Position numbers and translations under genes: made by a program. Positions 12,529 to 26,036 of a stretch of 64,000 nucleotides of DNA are shown piece by piece (the first letter of the stretch is position 1; each line of letters starts with the position of its first letter). Source of the stretch: Ephemerocybe angulata (Eukaryota; Basidiomycota; Agaricomycetes; Agaricales; Psathyrellaceae); contig JAACJK010000224.1 in NCBI GenBank assembly GCA_013368325.1, positions 186,001-250,000 on the forward strand, written 5' to 3'. Below the pieces are notes generated by a model. The model had not been told where the DNA came from, did not search any database, and saw nothing but the letters and a program-made list of their open reading frames with translations.

Positions 12529-14580
12529 TTAGAAACATAAAGAGAAGGGTATTCTATAGTACAATAAAGCTTGTCTGAGACCCAGAACGGCGTCGCCAAC
12601 TTTTGTAGAAAAACTTGTGCTCGTGAAGCTCCTCGCATCGCTAGACACAGACGACCGGGGGGAGCGAGTGTCCCAAGGACTCGAAGGTTTCGACGCCAGA
12701 CTCTGCACGTATCGCCTCGACGATTCGTATCCGAGCGTCTTCGCTCTCCGCTCCATGCCATGCACGGCAACTGGGTTCCCAAACTCGTCATACTCGGTGC
12801 GGAAGATCCCCAACTGCCTCAGACGTCCACCCCCGCTAAGAGTCGGCCAGCGATCTTGTGTGTACTGTAGGGTGAATTCTTGAATATTGGGGTTCTCTTG
12901 GATGATACGGATAGCGCTAGCGACCATTTCGTCGTCGGAAGACTTGTACATTTTCGTGATAGTGAAGGACTCGAGGTTCGGAGCGTTGCGGAGAGCGCGA
13001 GAGAATTCTTTCTATAGACACACCCAGAAGGATCAGTTCACTGCTAGCAAGGTAAGAGATCTCGATTGACTAACCATTCGGAAGTTAGGTCTCGTGAAGC
13101 ACATCAATTGGAAATGGCGAAGAGTAGGGCAGGCGAGAAGGAACGTGTTGAACAGTTGACTTTCATCTTGCAGGTTGAGTTGGCCACCGAAAGAAAGATC
13201 CACCCAGACGCTGAGCGATTCAAGATTTTGGAAGTCCTGCAGTGCTGTGAACGTGGGCGAGAAGGAAGATGTCGTGTGATGGAGCGAAGTGAGGGTAAGG
13301 AATCGCAGCTTTTCAGGGTGAGGAATGCTCCGAAGATATTTCAAAGGGCCATGGAAAGATTCCAAGTTCGACAAAGCCGAGAAGGGAACAGAGAAGGCAG
13401 AGGGGAAGGTTGAGGCTCCGACTGACTGTTGGAACGCAACATGCCTCAACCGCGTGTGCATCGTGAAGAATTTCATGAAAGTTTGATAGTCGGCCATCGC
13501 GGTCCCGTCATCTCTAGTGCCAGATTGAAGAATCATGTCGCCCAGAGTTATCGACTTCAGCCTCGGCCAGCGGCCAAGGACAACATTGCGAACATCAAAG
13601 AGTCGATGGGCAGGTGCTGGGGCCGACAACGACAGCTCTTCCATGCGAGGACATCTCTCAATGAGCATCTCCCATAGTCGTCGCGGAAGCCTTTCAGGTT
13701 TGGGTTGCCCGCCTGCAGTAGATAGCGGTTAAACATCGTTTGGTACACCAAAGCAGGGCAGACGCACCCTTCAACCATTCCAACGACCTTGACTTGACTG
13801 TTAATGAGAACTGCTTCAAGTCCGAGAAGTTGAAAAGCTAAAACCCCAAGATTAGAAACAATAGAAACGTGATACGCCGCTGTACATGCCTCGCTCGAAG
13901 GATTCAATGGCTGCACGCCAATGGTTGAGCTGATTCCCTTGAGGCGTGAGCAACTGAGGTGAATGATGTCAGAAATTACGAAAATATCCGCAGACGACGT
14001 CAGGACACACGATTTTCTCAAAGATATCCAGAGTTCATCCGAGGGCATCTCCCAGCCCTCCCAGGCAAACGATTCCAGTGACCGTAGGCTCGGGCATATC
14101 CTCGTTATAAGGTTCGCCACGAGGCCTTCGTCAATCTCCTCGCCTAGAGGGGTCCACTCCAGAGGATTGGGGTGCACAGCGAGGCGGCGAATGTGCTGTG
14201 CGATCTCTGGGCGTTTAGAGAGGAAGACAAGGGTCGCTTTGCATTGCTTGTTCGTCTTCAGCTCGATGTTGGAGTAGAGGAATGGTGCGATAAGGGACCG
14301 CATTCGCGACGACTACGCACCGAGCGTCAGCAGATGCATCTCATCAAAGGCGAAGTCAAATAAGACGCACAGCGAGGCTGAGATTGAGAACATCGCAAAG
14401 CGACTCTGCTTGGCGCCCAATTTCGTAGATCACGAATGAGGGCAGTGCCTCGATGAGGCTCTTCGGCGAGTTTGTAGAGGCTGTTCGCCTAGGGCTCGAG
14501 GAGTCCTGCTTGAACATATTTTTGAGCTTGGGGATGGGACTGCTCGACAAGCCCATGGCGGAGAGAGTTCGGCTAGGCAT
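12529..14580 (-). CDS. F-box-like, leucine-rich-repeat protein
   Basis: Probable substrate-recognition subunit of an SCF ubiquitin ligase; the target is unknown. I start at the ATG at 14580 (MPSRTLSAMGLSS); an ATG at 14556 is an alternative. The F-box-like helix is ALPSFVIYEIGRQAESLCD. After a 57-bp intron with a CTGAC branch site comes SRMRSLIAPFLYSNIEL, the typical continuation in agaricomycete F-box proteins. The rest consists of Leu-rich repeats (for example RCPRMEELSLSAPAP, PTLRHFQLMCFTRPNF). The C-terminal exon (12951-12529) ends in a Ser-rich tail. The F-box is weak, so the biochemical role is inferred from family resemblance. Confidence 0.7.
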
Positions 14581-17500
14581 TGGGCAGAAAGAAAGTGTGT
14601 GAGGCTGACCAAGGTCGATAATATATAGGTGTGTCAACCGCCCACGACCAGACCGGGTCGCGAGGCAGGTACCAAGATCGTAGATTGAAGGGGACAGGAG
14701 GAATGATGTGCTTATGATGGAGGAGTTGGAGTGCGTCGCTGCTTAGGGTGATAACGCCGACCTTAAACATCCCCAAGTCTCAAAGAAACTTGAAAACATA
14801 AGAACAAGAGGGCGAGCCGACGATGACGGTCACGGTGACGTCAGGAGCCGACATACTGTATCTCTGTGGCTCCTCGAGCTCCCATTTACCTGGAGTTTTC
14901 AGAGAAAGACAGAGGCTTGGAATACACGAGGCTCGCCCAGGCGTGCTCAATGGCACTGGCAGGGCGTGGTCGGCGGCGAAAGAAATCCGGCGAGTTGGAC
15001 CGAAAGGGAATCGGCCAAACTGAGGTGCCATCACATCCTTTTGGGAAAGCAACAAAGTCAAGATAGGCCGCGTCCAAGCAATCCCTTGGCCTTTGCCAAC
15101 GATGGAAGCGCATGTCGACCTCGAGATCCAGGGCTCGGCTACTAGCCCAGGGTCCGCGGGAGTTTTCCTCTCCGATCCTTGAAATACACAGTCTGGAGGC
15201 CCAGAGATAAGGGCCAAAGCTCTCTCGTAAGTCTCACAATTATGTCTGTCACTGAGACAATGAGTCTTTGTTTAGACCTCGATCAGGTACCAGGGGCTGC
15301 ATGCAATGTCCAGCACGCTCCTGTGCATCGGTCTATTCTCGCCATCACTTCCGACCGGGCGCCTACGCGATCAAGCTCGATTCCCTCAGACTTATCCTCA
15401 AAGCTACCTACCATTCCAGCCACTAGCCGCGATGCATCTAAACGTAAGTCCTTTATCTGCGCAACCCACGTTGCAGCCCAGCGAAGGCAACCTGTGCCGT
15501 CGCGGGTCACCTGTCCCCCAGGCGCCTATAATCAGCTCGGCCATCGTGGTGGGCTCGGCGCGCTCGGCATTGTACTCTGAATCATCTCGTCCATCTTCGC
15601 CGCAGGGTGTGTATGCAGTGCAAGAAGCCGCAGCCTCCACTCGGGTGCGCACCGGATTCCGTGTTTACAGGACCTCGCATCCTTTGGCCGCTGTTGAGAG
15701 ACCGGCGATGCGCATGGCACTCCTGGCACGATGTATTAGTGAGTTAGAGGACGCCTGAGTCGGCACGCCGAAGAGCCTACAATGTCCAAGAGAGCTAAAA
15801 CCCGATGTATGAGCGTATCAGTCCTTGGGTGCTTCCAGTGTGTCAATGCTTTAATGTGGACCTCACTGCCACCACTTCCATACCTTAACTAGCCTCAAGC
15901 ATAAGCTCCCGTCGCCAAACGGAGGTGGGTCAGTTGCGAAAACCAGTCCTCGCAAACACTAGCAAAGATCGCGCACTCCAAAGCCCTGGGCGCTCTCCGA
16001 GGTAAAAAGATATCAATCTCAGCCCACCCTAACCGGGCGTACCACCCCCAACGCCCATATGCCTGGCCTATGCCCAGAGAAGAGCCACAACACCAGTCCT
16101 TACCTGCCTTCTGCGATGGCCAGCGATAATCTCTCTTCCAACGGACTTCATCGGACATCTCTGGATGACAGTGGCAATAACCCTTCCTGATGCCCCTCTC
16201 ATCCTGTACAGCATCGATGTAACCATCTGAATAGCACCTTAGCCTTTCGTGTGCGCTGGGTTCCCGTTGTGTGCACTGGCGGAACACATGGCCAGCCTCA
16301 TGACCGCCCCTATTGCAGCGGGCGCTAACGACTGATAAGATAAGATCAGCATCAAGGGCGCTTAATTGAGCCCCTTTCTATTTATGGATCGGGCTAGAGC
16401 GCCGGTAACTGCGAGCGCGAGCCTGGCCTTGTCGCCTGGGACGCCTTGCGCTTCAAAACTGGGCCAGGGAGGATCTGCCTGACCATCCTGGGGAACGTAA
16501 TGGACCTCAGTAAGTATGTGGTACTCAACAGGCACGCAAAATGCAACCGGCAACCAACAATCGCCTGCCCTTGGACTCAGATAATCGGAGATAAGGTCGT
16601 CAACGGATGCCACCATCTGCACAGCACTCGCCTCGAGGCTCCTCGAGCCAGCCTCAAGTCCACCACGAGGGAGGGGCCACAAATCGCTTGGATCCCGTTC
16701 TCTCGATCCTCGGCCCTTCTCAGGTAAGTACTATGATAAAATCCGCTTTGACGGACAGGGTCGACCCCCAGCTTGTTGGCCTGCGGGTGAGATTGAATAG
16801 ATGGCTGGCAGCTTGCAGCTTGCAGCCACCAACCTCGTGGTTGGAGCTGCTTACTTTGGCCTACTTAGGTGTACTTACTACTGAACGAAACCATGCAGTC
16901 ATGACTTGTGATACGAGATTTCCAACACGCATTTTGACTGTAGTGAACCAAGGAACCGGCGCAGAAAGTGGTCTATGGGTATAGATATACTAGGGAGTCC
17001 AGGCAGACTGCGCTCCATACTAATACGAGTGACAAAGGAGTGTGGATGGGACGATTGAAGGACGGAGCATCTATTATGTAGCCAAGGTATATATAGGCCG
17101 TGCGTGTGGAATGTGAAGAAATGTCACAATGGTGTATAGCTAGAAATACAAATCGACGGAGGAGAAGCAAGCAGAAAGAGAGAAAGATCCTGTAGTAACA
17201 ACGGTGGTATGGGGAATGGTAGTGCTGGTGGCATGAATATAAGGTATGTACTAAGTCTGTAGGAGGTAGAATTTAACGAGAGTGTGCGATGTGATGATCA
17301 ATGGGGGAAAAGGGAAAATGCAAGGACGACAGCAAATGAAAGCAAAAAGACCTATCACAGCAAGGAATAAAAAGAGTCTGAATGTCTGGATCTGTATTAC
17401 GATTATGTTTGGAATGTGCCTGGATGAGAAGGGTATGGATGCAAAATTGTCAATGCTGGTATCTATGAACGATGAATGGGTATACCATGCAAGTGAATGA

Positions 17501-17656
17501 AATTGGAAATAATTAGTTTCGACGAATATCCCTGAGAAAGAAGAAAGCAAAGGGAAAAAGAATGGACGCCTGGGTGTTCCGGGCAAGAGGCGAATATGAA
17601 AGGAAAGAATTCGAAGGGACTTGTTACCTCGACGACTCATCATCAACGCAGAGAGC
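14581..17656. other. 3.1-kb gene-poor region
   Basis: No gene could be assigned. A possible first exon on the plus strand starts at ATG 16607 (MPPSAQHSPRGSSSQ) and ends at a consensus GTAAGT donor at about 16725, but the next acceptor leads to a stop after 13 codons, so it may be a gene remnant. A hairpin lies at 16822-16850. Other ORFs (15217-14780, 16287-15895) begin with non-ATG codons and show no domain. Confidence 0.45.
16822..16850. repeat. stem-loop
   Basis: Inverted repeat CCAACC-TCGT-GGTTGG at 16829-16844, extended by GCAGC/GCTGC on the outside (16822-16826 with 16846-16850) after a small bulge, giving 11 paired bases. It overlaps a short direct repeat of GCAGCTT just upstream. It could be part of a decayed mobile element or a transcript hairpin. 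No neighbour explains it. Confidence 0.5.
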
Positions 17657-20600
17657 TCAGCAACCCTGGGTAGGAGGGGAGAAGAAGCTTGGATCAGCCA
17701 AAACTGATTTCCTTGAGGTCTTCTTCAGCCCAGGGACTACTTCCTTTACCACGACCTCAACATCGACAGGCGCCTCCTCCTCGTCCATGAGACGTTCCTT
17801 CGAGAGGGACAAGGATGATGGGAGGTGGAAAAACTTCTTGCTCTGCTGAACTGGTTGACGAAGCGGATCTTGCGCCACAACGAACTGCCCCACCACACTC
17901 GTAACAGCATCCCCAATACCCTGCTCCAGCTCCACCGCCCGAGCCTGGATAACTGGGGACCCGACAACGGATGAATTCGAGGAAGATGCAATGGCAACAG
18001 CGGGAGACGGGGAATGCAGAGGGGTCATAGGCAGCGAGGCAGACGAGCACGCGGACTCGCAACCAGGGGAATGGCCGCACGAGCCCCACACACTGGACGT
18101 TGCACTGCTCCCAGCATCATCCCGAACGTCGCCGTCGGATCCTGCAAGCTCGAAGTGCTCCACAGACGCACCGTCGAGATCCAAGCTCAGCATGACGGAT
18201 CTCTGGTGCAGCCTCGCTTTCGTAGCCGGTGGTGAGGGTGAGGTGAATGTCGGAGGCGAAGCGGCGAGAGTCTTGGTGGCGAGGCGAGGTTGAGTGGCTG
18301 GGGAAGCCGGGGAAGTAAAGCAGACGGGCTGGCAGAGCAACGAGGACTCAGAAAGCGCACCATCTTGCTGTTCAGCTTTCGGTGATTTCGAAGGGGGAGC
18401 AATAGAGTAGCTCCCATATCCAAAGCCGATCCCCAACGGCAGTCCCTTACCCGCCGGAACCTCCTCAGGCGTGATTGAATCCTCCTCTCCAAGTTCATGC
18501 TCCGAGCGAGAAGCCAAACCAGCCCTGGAGTTGGGTGACGGCTGTCGCTGATACATGCTGGTCGTCCGCGCCCTCGGCTTTGCAGGGTGCATGTTATTAA
18601 CGACAGGCTCCGCCGAATGGGAGCTAGCCTCCACAGCACGCCGACTCTTCCTCCCAAGGATGTTCTTCACAGTAGGCATGAATCGTTGTTTCGGCTTCTC
18701 AGGTTCAAGAACGACCTCAATCCCTGCAGCGAAGTCGTCCGGCTGGCTACGGGCCTTGCTACTCGAAGAGAGCATGGTCTGCCACTGTCGCTTGTGATTT
18801 CTCGGCCGCTTCCCAGACCCCTGCTCAACCGCGTCGCTGCCTTGATTTTGGAGTTCAGAAGCTTCATCGTCATCAGGGTAAGGCGTTCTTGGTCTCCCTT
18901 TGACCGACCGAACAGAGTCCGACGGGCGCCGTCGGTGCCTTTCCTCGTCCTCCTCCTGGAACTCCAAGGCCGAAGGACGCATAAGCCCCGCCCCCGCTCC
19001 CAGCCCCATCTCCACATCGACGTCAAAGGGGTGCAGTGGATAGACAGGACTACCAACGCCGACCCCATCGAGTGCGTCAAGATCACCACGGTGCAAGTCA
19101 AGTCCAGGACGATGCGTTCGGTGTTGGCCACGCGATTCGGACGATTTAGTGGGCGAAGTTGGACTCTGCTTCGAAGAGCGTCGGTGTCGGCGGCGCGATG
19201 GATATCGTTGATGTCGGCCTAGTCCATCCTCGATGTCACCGACAATGTCGGTAATGTCGTGGATGTCAGCAAAGAACGCGTCGTCCTCGTCTTCGCTCCC
19301 GTCGAGCTCGTTGCCGGAATGTAGGTCAAGCTTCCTTGGGCTGGGTCTCCTGGAAGAGGAGCGGACGGTGTTGTCGAACTCGAACTCGTCCCCTTCTCCC
19401 TCGGTCTCGCCATCAGTCTCGGTTTCAGTCCCTGTCCCTGCAGTATGCGACCCACCCTCCGGGTCGTCCAACTCGTCCTCTTCTGCAACGACGAAGAGTC
19501 GCGAAGGGGGCGAGTTCTTGGCTGGCGTTACACCCGGCCGAGGTGGAATGTTGTCAAGGTTAAGGAGATCGTCCTCCTCGTTGCTAAGGGCCCTCCCCAA
19601 CTTCTGCTTGCGAGATCCAAAAATCGACTCGTCTATGTCTAGCTCGAGCTCTTCATCCGAATCGTCCGAGTCGAGTATGGGCCCCGTATTCCAGCTAGCA
19701 TCAAGGCAGAACTCAACGACGCCCGGTACATCTTGAGCGCAAGCATCAAAGTCCAGCTCGTCGTCCTCATCTTCGTCCCGGTCATCCACCACACTGAAGC
19801 TTCGCACCCCAAACGCATTTTCACAGTCCAGCGCGACCTCCAGACCCTCCTCCTGTTTTCTCCTTTCCCGCTCCCTATCCATCCGCATCCTGATGTCTAC
19901 TTTCCTCATCCTCCGAGGACCCAGGCCACTTCCACTGGGGACATCTAGTTCTGGCACTCTAGGAAACCCCACCCCAACAAAGCCATGGAATAGTGGGTGA
20001 GGTACCGTAGGGGCAACATACTCCAGCCCCTCCCTCTCCATGTCCTCGCTTGTCCACCCTGTGCTGCTCAAGCCAAGTAACGAACGACTCGGTGGCGTGG
20101 ACAACCCGAGAAGCATCAGATCACTGTTCATGTTCAACGAGCCCCGAATATGGCAGGGGCTGCTCCTCCCCAGCGCTTTATTCGCCCACGCTCGCCGCCT
20201 GCTCTTCACTTCCAGCTGGTCGAGATATCGTTCCTCCTCTTCGCGTGCGTCCCTCCTTTCCGCTTCGGCTATGACGAGCATTTCTCGTAGCTTGGTAATG
20301 CGGTGTGTTAGACGATCATGGGCAGGGTGGAGGTTGAGGCGCATCCGCACGTTCCACTGGAAGTCGGGGGTGTTGATGTCAGGGATAGGGACAGAAACTC
20401 TTCGAGCATGCGTAGCAGTTGGAGAAGGTTCCGAAGTCACCGCAATGGCATTGTCCAAAGGAAGCAGAAGGGATGAAGATGAAGTCGCTGCTGCGCCAAG
20501 CTGGTCAAGGATATCGAGGGTTGACTTGGAACGCGATGGTGTGCTGTACACGGCTTCGTACACAAAATAGTCAGTCAATGTGCCTACGAAAAAGCTGGGC

Positions 20601-22802
20601 AGAAGAACCGGCGTACCATCGGCTCCAATATCCATCTCTTCCTCACCCTCGCCAAGACCTTCGCAACCGGGCAGATCCAATTCGGAGGTAGCAGGCGTCG
20701 TGATCCCAGTGTCCTGAGTTACAATGCTGCAGCCATCCGTAGTCACGATTGAACCACTGCTTGACTCGGATGTGGCACTGGTGCAGCCACTACTGCTATA
20801 CGACTCCCTACGGGACGCAGAGGCGCTCCTACCACCGTCGACATCGGGGGTTGGAGAGAGAAGCGACTGATCCTGTGGCCCGAGAGAGTCATCAAGAATA
20901 CCTGCTTCCCTGCCCTCGTCGACAGCAACATCTTCGGGCTCCGATGAAAAGAGCTGGGCTGGCGTGGAAGAGAAGGTGGGATGTTGTGAAAGAGCCTCAC
21001 TATCATCCTCGACGATTGGCGATATTACAGAAGGCGTGGACACATTTGTCTTGCTCCTTCCCCAACTGCCGATTATCCCCAGCACCCCGCCCTTCTCCTT
21101 ACCCTTGGTAGACTCCCCCTCCCCCTCGGACACCGATGATCCTCTCCAGACGAGCGACTTCTTCTTCACAAGCTTTCCACGCGACCTCTTCTTCTCCACC
21201 ACCTTCTCCCCTTTCTTGGGGGATCCTCCATCGCTCCTCATGGACTTGCTCGAGTCGAACGACACCTTGTGCTTTGCGCCAAAACTGGGAACTGCGGGAC
21301 TCGCAGGTGAAGGGAAGACAGACGTTGTCGCACTTCGGGGAGGGACATCGAGGCCCGACACGTCAATGTTGCCATCAGAGATATCGACCTCGTCCTCCTC
21401 ATCCTGTGCCTGTGCCTGTGCGCGAAGGTAGTCCTCCTTGACGGAGGCCTCGCACGACTCGACAATCTCGCGCACCTCAGCCTCCATGCTACGCAACATA
21501 CTTCGAAGGACCCATAACCGATAGTTATATGTAGTAGGCGCATTACTCGAAGCACGCGCAGGTCCCGTGTATGGTGATGGTGGCTGGGTGGGGGTAACGT
21601 CAGATGGGCGGGGCAGAACCTCAGTTGAAGAAGTCATGGCATCAGGGACAATCGTCCCCTCGCTCAGCGGAGATCCGGCGAGCGTCTGGCTTCCGCTGGT
21701 GTGCCCGCTGCCTGGCAGCCGAAGTGAATTGTCGCTCACAAGCCCAACCTCCTTCGCGAATCCGAAGACGAGTGCGCCGAGGATGAAACGTCTATAGGTA
21801 TCGACCATAGCCGCGGTGATGCGTCGACGGTGACCCTCCAAACGGATCTGATGTTGTGTGCTGAAGCTGAGCGAACCCCACGAGTGCACAGATTGGGGCG
21901 AGAGGGGTATTGGGGAACGACTGGGTGGTGACCATGGGTTCGGAGGCAATGGTGCAGCGTGCTGGGACCCGTAGGCATACGTGTGGGGTGCATGCCCATG
22001 TTGGTTGGCGACGGAAGAACAGGAGGATGGGTCTGGGGAAGGAGTACCACTACGACTCGGATTTGGGCTGCTGGTGTACGGTGGAGAAAGGGGCGGTGAG
22101 GGTGATGGGGAAAGAGGGAATGGGTAGTCGTTGGGGTAGGCGGTGGGTAGTATAGGCTGCGTTGCCGGCGACGAGCGCTGCGACATCATGGAGCTAAAAA
22201 AACCATCAGCAAAAATAAAATTCGAACATCGGTTTGGCGCACCCAACGGCGGAGACGATGCTCTGCAGAAATGACTTTTGCCGCTTGTGCGCCCACTTTC
22301 TGCCAACGCTGACGGGCTCCATGGACTGCGTGTGCTGGTGGCGAGTGGTATGTCGAACTTCCCGTCGCTGCTCTTCGAGCTCCACCGCCATTTTGAATTT
22401 TTCCTCCTCCGCCCTCATTGCCTGGATATCCCCAAGGATAGCCTCGAGCGCACAAACGAAACGCCTCGCCTCCTCGCTGCCACTGTCCGCCGCGGGTATA
22501 CACCAGTCCACGCTCGTGAAATCCGCGAATTGACAATGAACCCTGACTCCCAGTTCGTCGCTGGCTTCGTCTTTCAGAATTTCGACCCGCACGCCCTCGA
22601 GCAGAGCCCCGACACCCACAGCTCTGTCGAGCATGTGTTGCTGAGTGGGGAGGTCGAGTTCACTGTGCAACAGCGTGCTCAATTGCGCTGTCCATGCTAA
22701 GGGAGTGGATAGGCCGTGTTGAAGGTCGGAAAACGCGAGGTGAACATTGAACGCCGTGCTGGCCAGCGACGACGAGTCGGGGGGGTATAACTCGAGCAGC
22801 AT
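17657..22802 (-). CDS. large, mostly disordered protein of unknown function (about 1698 aa)
   Basis: Two exons, 22802-22243 and 22193-17657, separated by one intron with a poly-T/AG acceptor. The sum is 5097 nt and stays in frame. Residues 1-187 look folded (MLLELYPPDSSSLAST; later EEARRFVCALEAILGDIQAM, a helical stretch). After the junction the protein is rich in Ser, Pro and Asp/Glu with many low-complexity blocks, for example acidic runs (DSDDSDEELELDIDESIFGS) and basic patches (RRRHRRSSKQ). A short hydrophobic piece (RRFILGALVFGFAKEVGL) could be buried helix rather than a membrane span. I recognise no domain. The long intact frame and the single clean intron show that it is real; the function is open. 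Confidence 0.85.
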
Positions 22803-23127
22803 GGCGAGAGCAGCGACCAGACAGCGAGTAGACGTGGAATCAGCGGGAAGTCATACGACGGGGGTATTAGGACATATCCTGGAGGAAGTGGGTGGGAAGA
22901 GAAGAAGAATCGTGCGCTCTGTCCAGACCTGTCAGCTCAGGGGCGGGACCCTACCCTAAGCCAAAACGGGAACAAGTTCGGGGCCAATATGGGCGCCTAT
23001 GGCGGCGATCATTTCTTATCGTGTGCACAACTTTTCTTATGAAGTCCGAAAAACATACAGTATGTTATGTACGTTAGGGAAGTCTCCAAGAAGTCTGATA
23101 TGGGGACAGCAACGCAGTGGCGCAGGG
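22803..23127. other. intergenic, promoter side of the large disordered-protein gene
   Basis: 325 bp between the start of the 1698-residue gene and the stop of the next F-box gene. Nothing is recognised beyond its promoter position. Confidence 0.5.
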
Positions 23128-25097
23128 TCAGGAAGAACTCGTGGCCGCGATTGAATACAAACCATACTGAGAATCCCAATCCTTGTCTACAAAGTCCATA
23201 CACCCATCATCCCAATGTTCCGCAATGTCCATGTACGGGGGAGTTACATCCTGAGTTTTGAGATACCCCAAAGAGCACTGAAGGCCTGCAAAGGCAAAGG
23301 CCTCCAAGGTAGCCGTCAAGTCCTTCACTAGCCTGTCTGAGGGTCCAGGATCCTGTGTATTGGTCTCCGAGTTGAGCCAGAGGACGGCGCGCCTCAAAGT
23401 CGCGGTCCCAGTCGGTACATCCTTCGTTCGCGAGTGGATGAGTTGGGAAAGTGAATCGACGGGAAACAGTAGCTGGAGAACCGGGTCGTCCATCCCGAGG
23501 TGCAGCGCCAGGTCTTCCAGGCAAGGAAGGCGCTTATTTTCCGGTTTCAAGGTAAGATACTGAAAGATATCTTGCAAGTCCATAGAAAGATGGGCATACA
23601 GCTGCTCCAACAAGGGGCAAGCATCAAGAATGGGCACCAGCCCCTTAGCGAAGGCTACCCCTCCCGACCCCACGAGGCTCAGACGGCGTATATTGGAGAA
23701 AAGCTGGAAATTGGAGGGGCCGGGATACCACTCCAGGTCCTGGTGTCCAAAGAGTATGCGCAAGCGGGTTAGCGAGGGAAGGAATATGCCTGTAAACGGC
23801 GCCTTGGCGAAAGGATTGCCTTGGAGGATCGTCAGGTCTTTGAAGTCCTTCAACGTCAAAATCGGGCCAGAGTGGTCTCGCGCCACCCCCTCGGAGTCCG
23901 GGTTGACGTTGAAGCATGCCTTTTGCAACGAGGTGCAAAGTCTGAGTACCCTCTGACACACACCCGCAGAGACGTAGTCTCCAAGGTATAGGTGTGTAAG
24001 TTGCGAAAGGGATAGATGGTACGGAAAGTACGTGTCAGATAGGATGTTGATCAGGACGGCCTGGCGTAGATTCTCGAACCGGGGAATAATGTTTTGCGAA
24101 GGATCCGGAAAGCGGGGCTGGAGGCTCCTGCAGTCGAGAACAAGGGAGGATACTGAAGGAAAACTCGATATCGAGGAAAGGTAACTCGCGAACGGGTCCG
24201 ACTTGACATGAAGGCGCCGAACCGTTTTGAGCACGTCGGTGTAGGGCGACAGAAGCTGGGAAAGAGGGATGAGCTGGTCGCCCATGGCAATGAGGTCCCC
24301 CGACACCCCAGCATTCATCCGTAGTCTGAGCGACCAAGGCATTGCCCCGAACTTCGAGATTCGGTTTAGCCTTGCCACGACACTAGCACCCTGGGACATC
24401 ATGCTAACCAGAGGCACCCCCCACATTTCGTGCCTGTCCGCCAAAATCGATACATCGACCCACAGCGAAATTGTGGAGTCCGCGATTGCTTTCCAAGCTC
24501 TACACACCATGCTAATGTTCTCAGGTGCACACCGAACGGCCCCCTCAGTGCTTTCCGCGCCAACAGTTCCCCTCCGAATCATGAGCAGGTAGTACGCGAA
24601 GATCTCGTCCCATATCTCGATGGGGAGTTGACGCCAGGATGCGAAGATCCCTCTGCACGCCCAAAGTCTGCGTTCAAGGAGTTCCTGCTCCTTGTGAAGC
24701 CTCTCTAACGCGGCAGGGTCTTGCCAACTGAAGATGATCTGGTCGCGTATTGCTGGCTGGTGCGCCTCGGCCTCGCGGTATGCAGCTTGTAAGACCTGCA
24801 TCTCTTCGTTTGCGAGCGGTAGAGGGTCTTGACGTTGCACGATCCTCAAAACGGACTGTGGGAGGCCCAACTGGTGGAGTACGGTACCTATGATCAGCGC
24901 ATGTCAAAGAATGTTTTCATTGTTCTTGTCAACTGACCTCTGTCAAACGCGGAGCAGCTACCATGGTTGAAGATTGTGCCCACAGTCGACTGGAGTTGGT
25001 GGCAGAAGACAGTGGAAGTGGCATAGATGAAGAAGTCTGAAGACAAAGTTGAGGTGGGCCGGTGGCAGTATGTAGGCGCCGAAGGCCCGAAGCACAT
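23128..25097 (-). CDS. F-box domain protein with LRR-like C-terminus (about 639 aa)
   Basis: Probable SCF ubiquitin-ligase adaptor. The main exon (24887-23128) contains a coiled segment (EEMQVLQAAYREAEAHQ), the F-box LPIEIWDEIFAYYLLM followed by CRAWKAIADSTISLW, and then Leu-rich repeats. The open frame begins without an ATG, so an upstream exon is needed. A 50-bp intron (24937-24888; donor GTCAGT, acceptor CATAG) links it in frame to an exon starting at ATG 25097 (MCFGPSAPTYCH), giving 1920 nt in total. The alternative is an internal ATG at 24801. The F-box call is firm; the N-terminus is less so. Confidence 0.8.
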
Positions 25098-26036
25098 GGA
25101 CCATCATGCATCATGGATCACGACCCAGGGCCTAAGCGTAAATCAGGTGTAGACCGTCACAGGTCCTCGAGCCCTTGGTCAATACGCATACTTCCATACA
25201 CACAACCAGGGAAGTAATCTCGCGAAGGCCGACTGAAATCGTACGTTTCCTGAAAGCCTCCGCCCAAGTCGACACCAACCGCGTTCCCGTGCTGTCCCTC
25301 TCGGGGCCCGGGCGTCCGACGTTCATGCATCGTAATCATCAGCGTCAACCAATTTAAAGTGTAAACAGCGCCTCGAGCCTTTTGGTCGAGACGTACACTT
25401 CTACACATCACCAGGCAGTAATATCGAGAAAGGTAAGTGATAGAGCCTAAGGCCCAAGAGTCCCAGCAAAGTATACCCAAAATGTCATTAACTATCTAGA
25501 TGGCGACCAACGCACAGCTCCCAAATCTTCACTCTTCCGAGGTTCCATGAGTGAGATCGGCAGTATCCTAAGAGGAAGTCGCCGGCACTATATATACTTG
25601 TTCATTACGCCCGGCTCCAAGGTATATGTAAGGTGGGAGAGGAACCGAGCTGCGTGGAGTCGTGAACCGACCGAGAAGGAGTGGTGGTAACGAGGGACAA
25701 GGAAAGGGCGATAAAGGAGAAAGGTATAGTCGATAAGCATTCACAAATGAGGCAACGCGGAAGAAAGAAAGAAAACAACGCGCTCGGAAGAAAAGGAAGA
25801 GAAGGTCCACAACATTAAGGTCTACATATACACCAAACCGCACAGCAGCAACACCAACCATTAAGTGAACACCCATTACCGACGACGACGGCGCTAACCA
25901 CCTGGATCACTGGAAGGGGACAACCTTCCATCAAAGCAGGGGCCTACGTCGCCGCTCCCTCCTGCAGCGCACAATCAGAGTGTCCGAGCGCTCAATCGCC
26001 CCGGCTCCGGGCTCCAAATCGTCTCACTCGACGAGC
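25098..26036. other. intergenic, 0.94 kb
   Basis: Lies between the start of the F-box gene and the stop of the glycosyltransferase gene. No coding exon or RNA gene was recognised. Purine-rich stretches occur around 25660-25800. Confidence 0.5.

Noticed and set aside
15895..16287. 130-codon minus-strand ORF
   Set aside because: The apparent start is GTG and no domain is seen.
18587..19222. 211-codon plus-strand ORF
   Set aside because: Antisense to the 1698-residue gene, with Arg/Ser-rich composition typical of a shadow frame.
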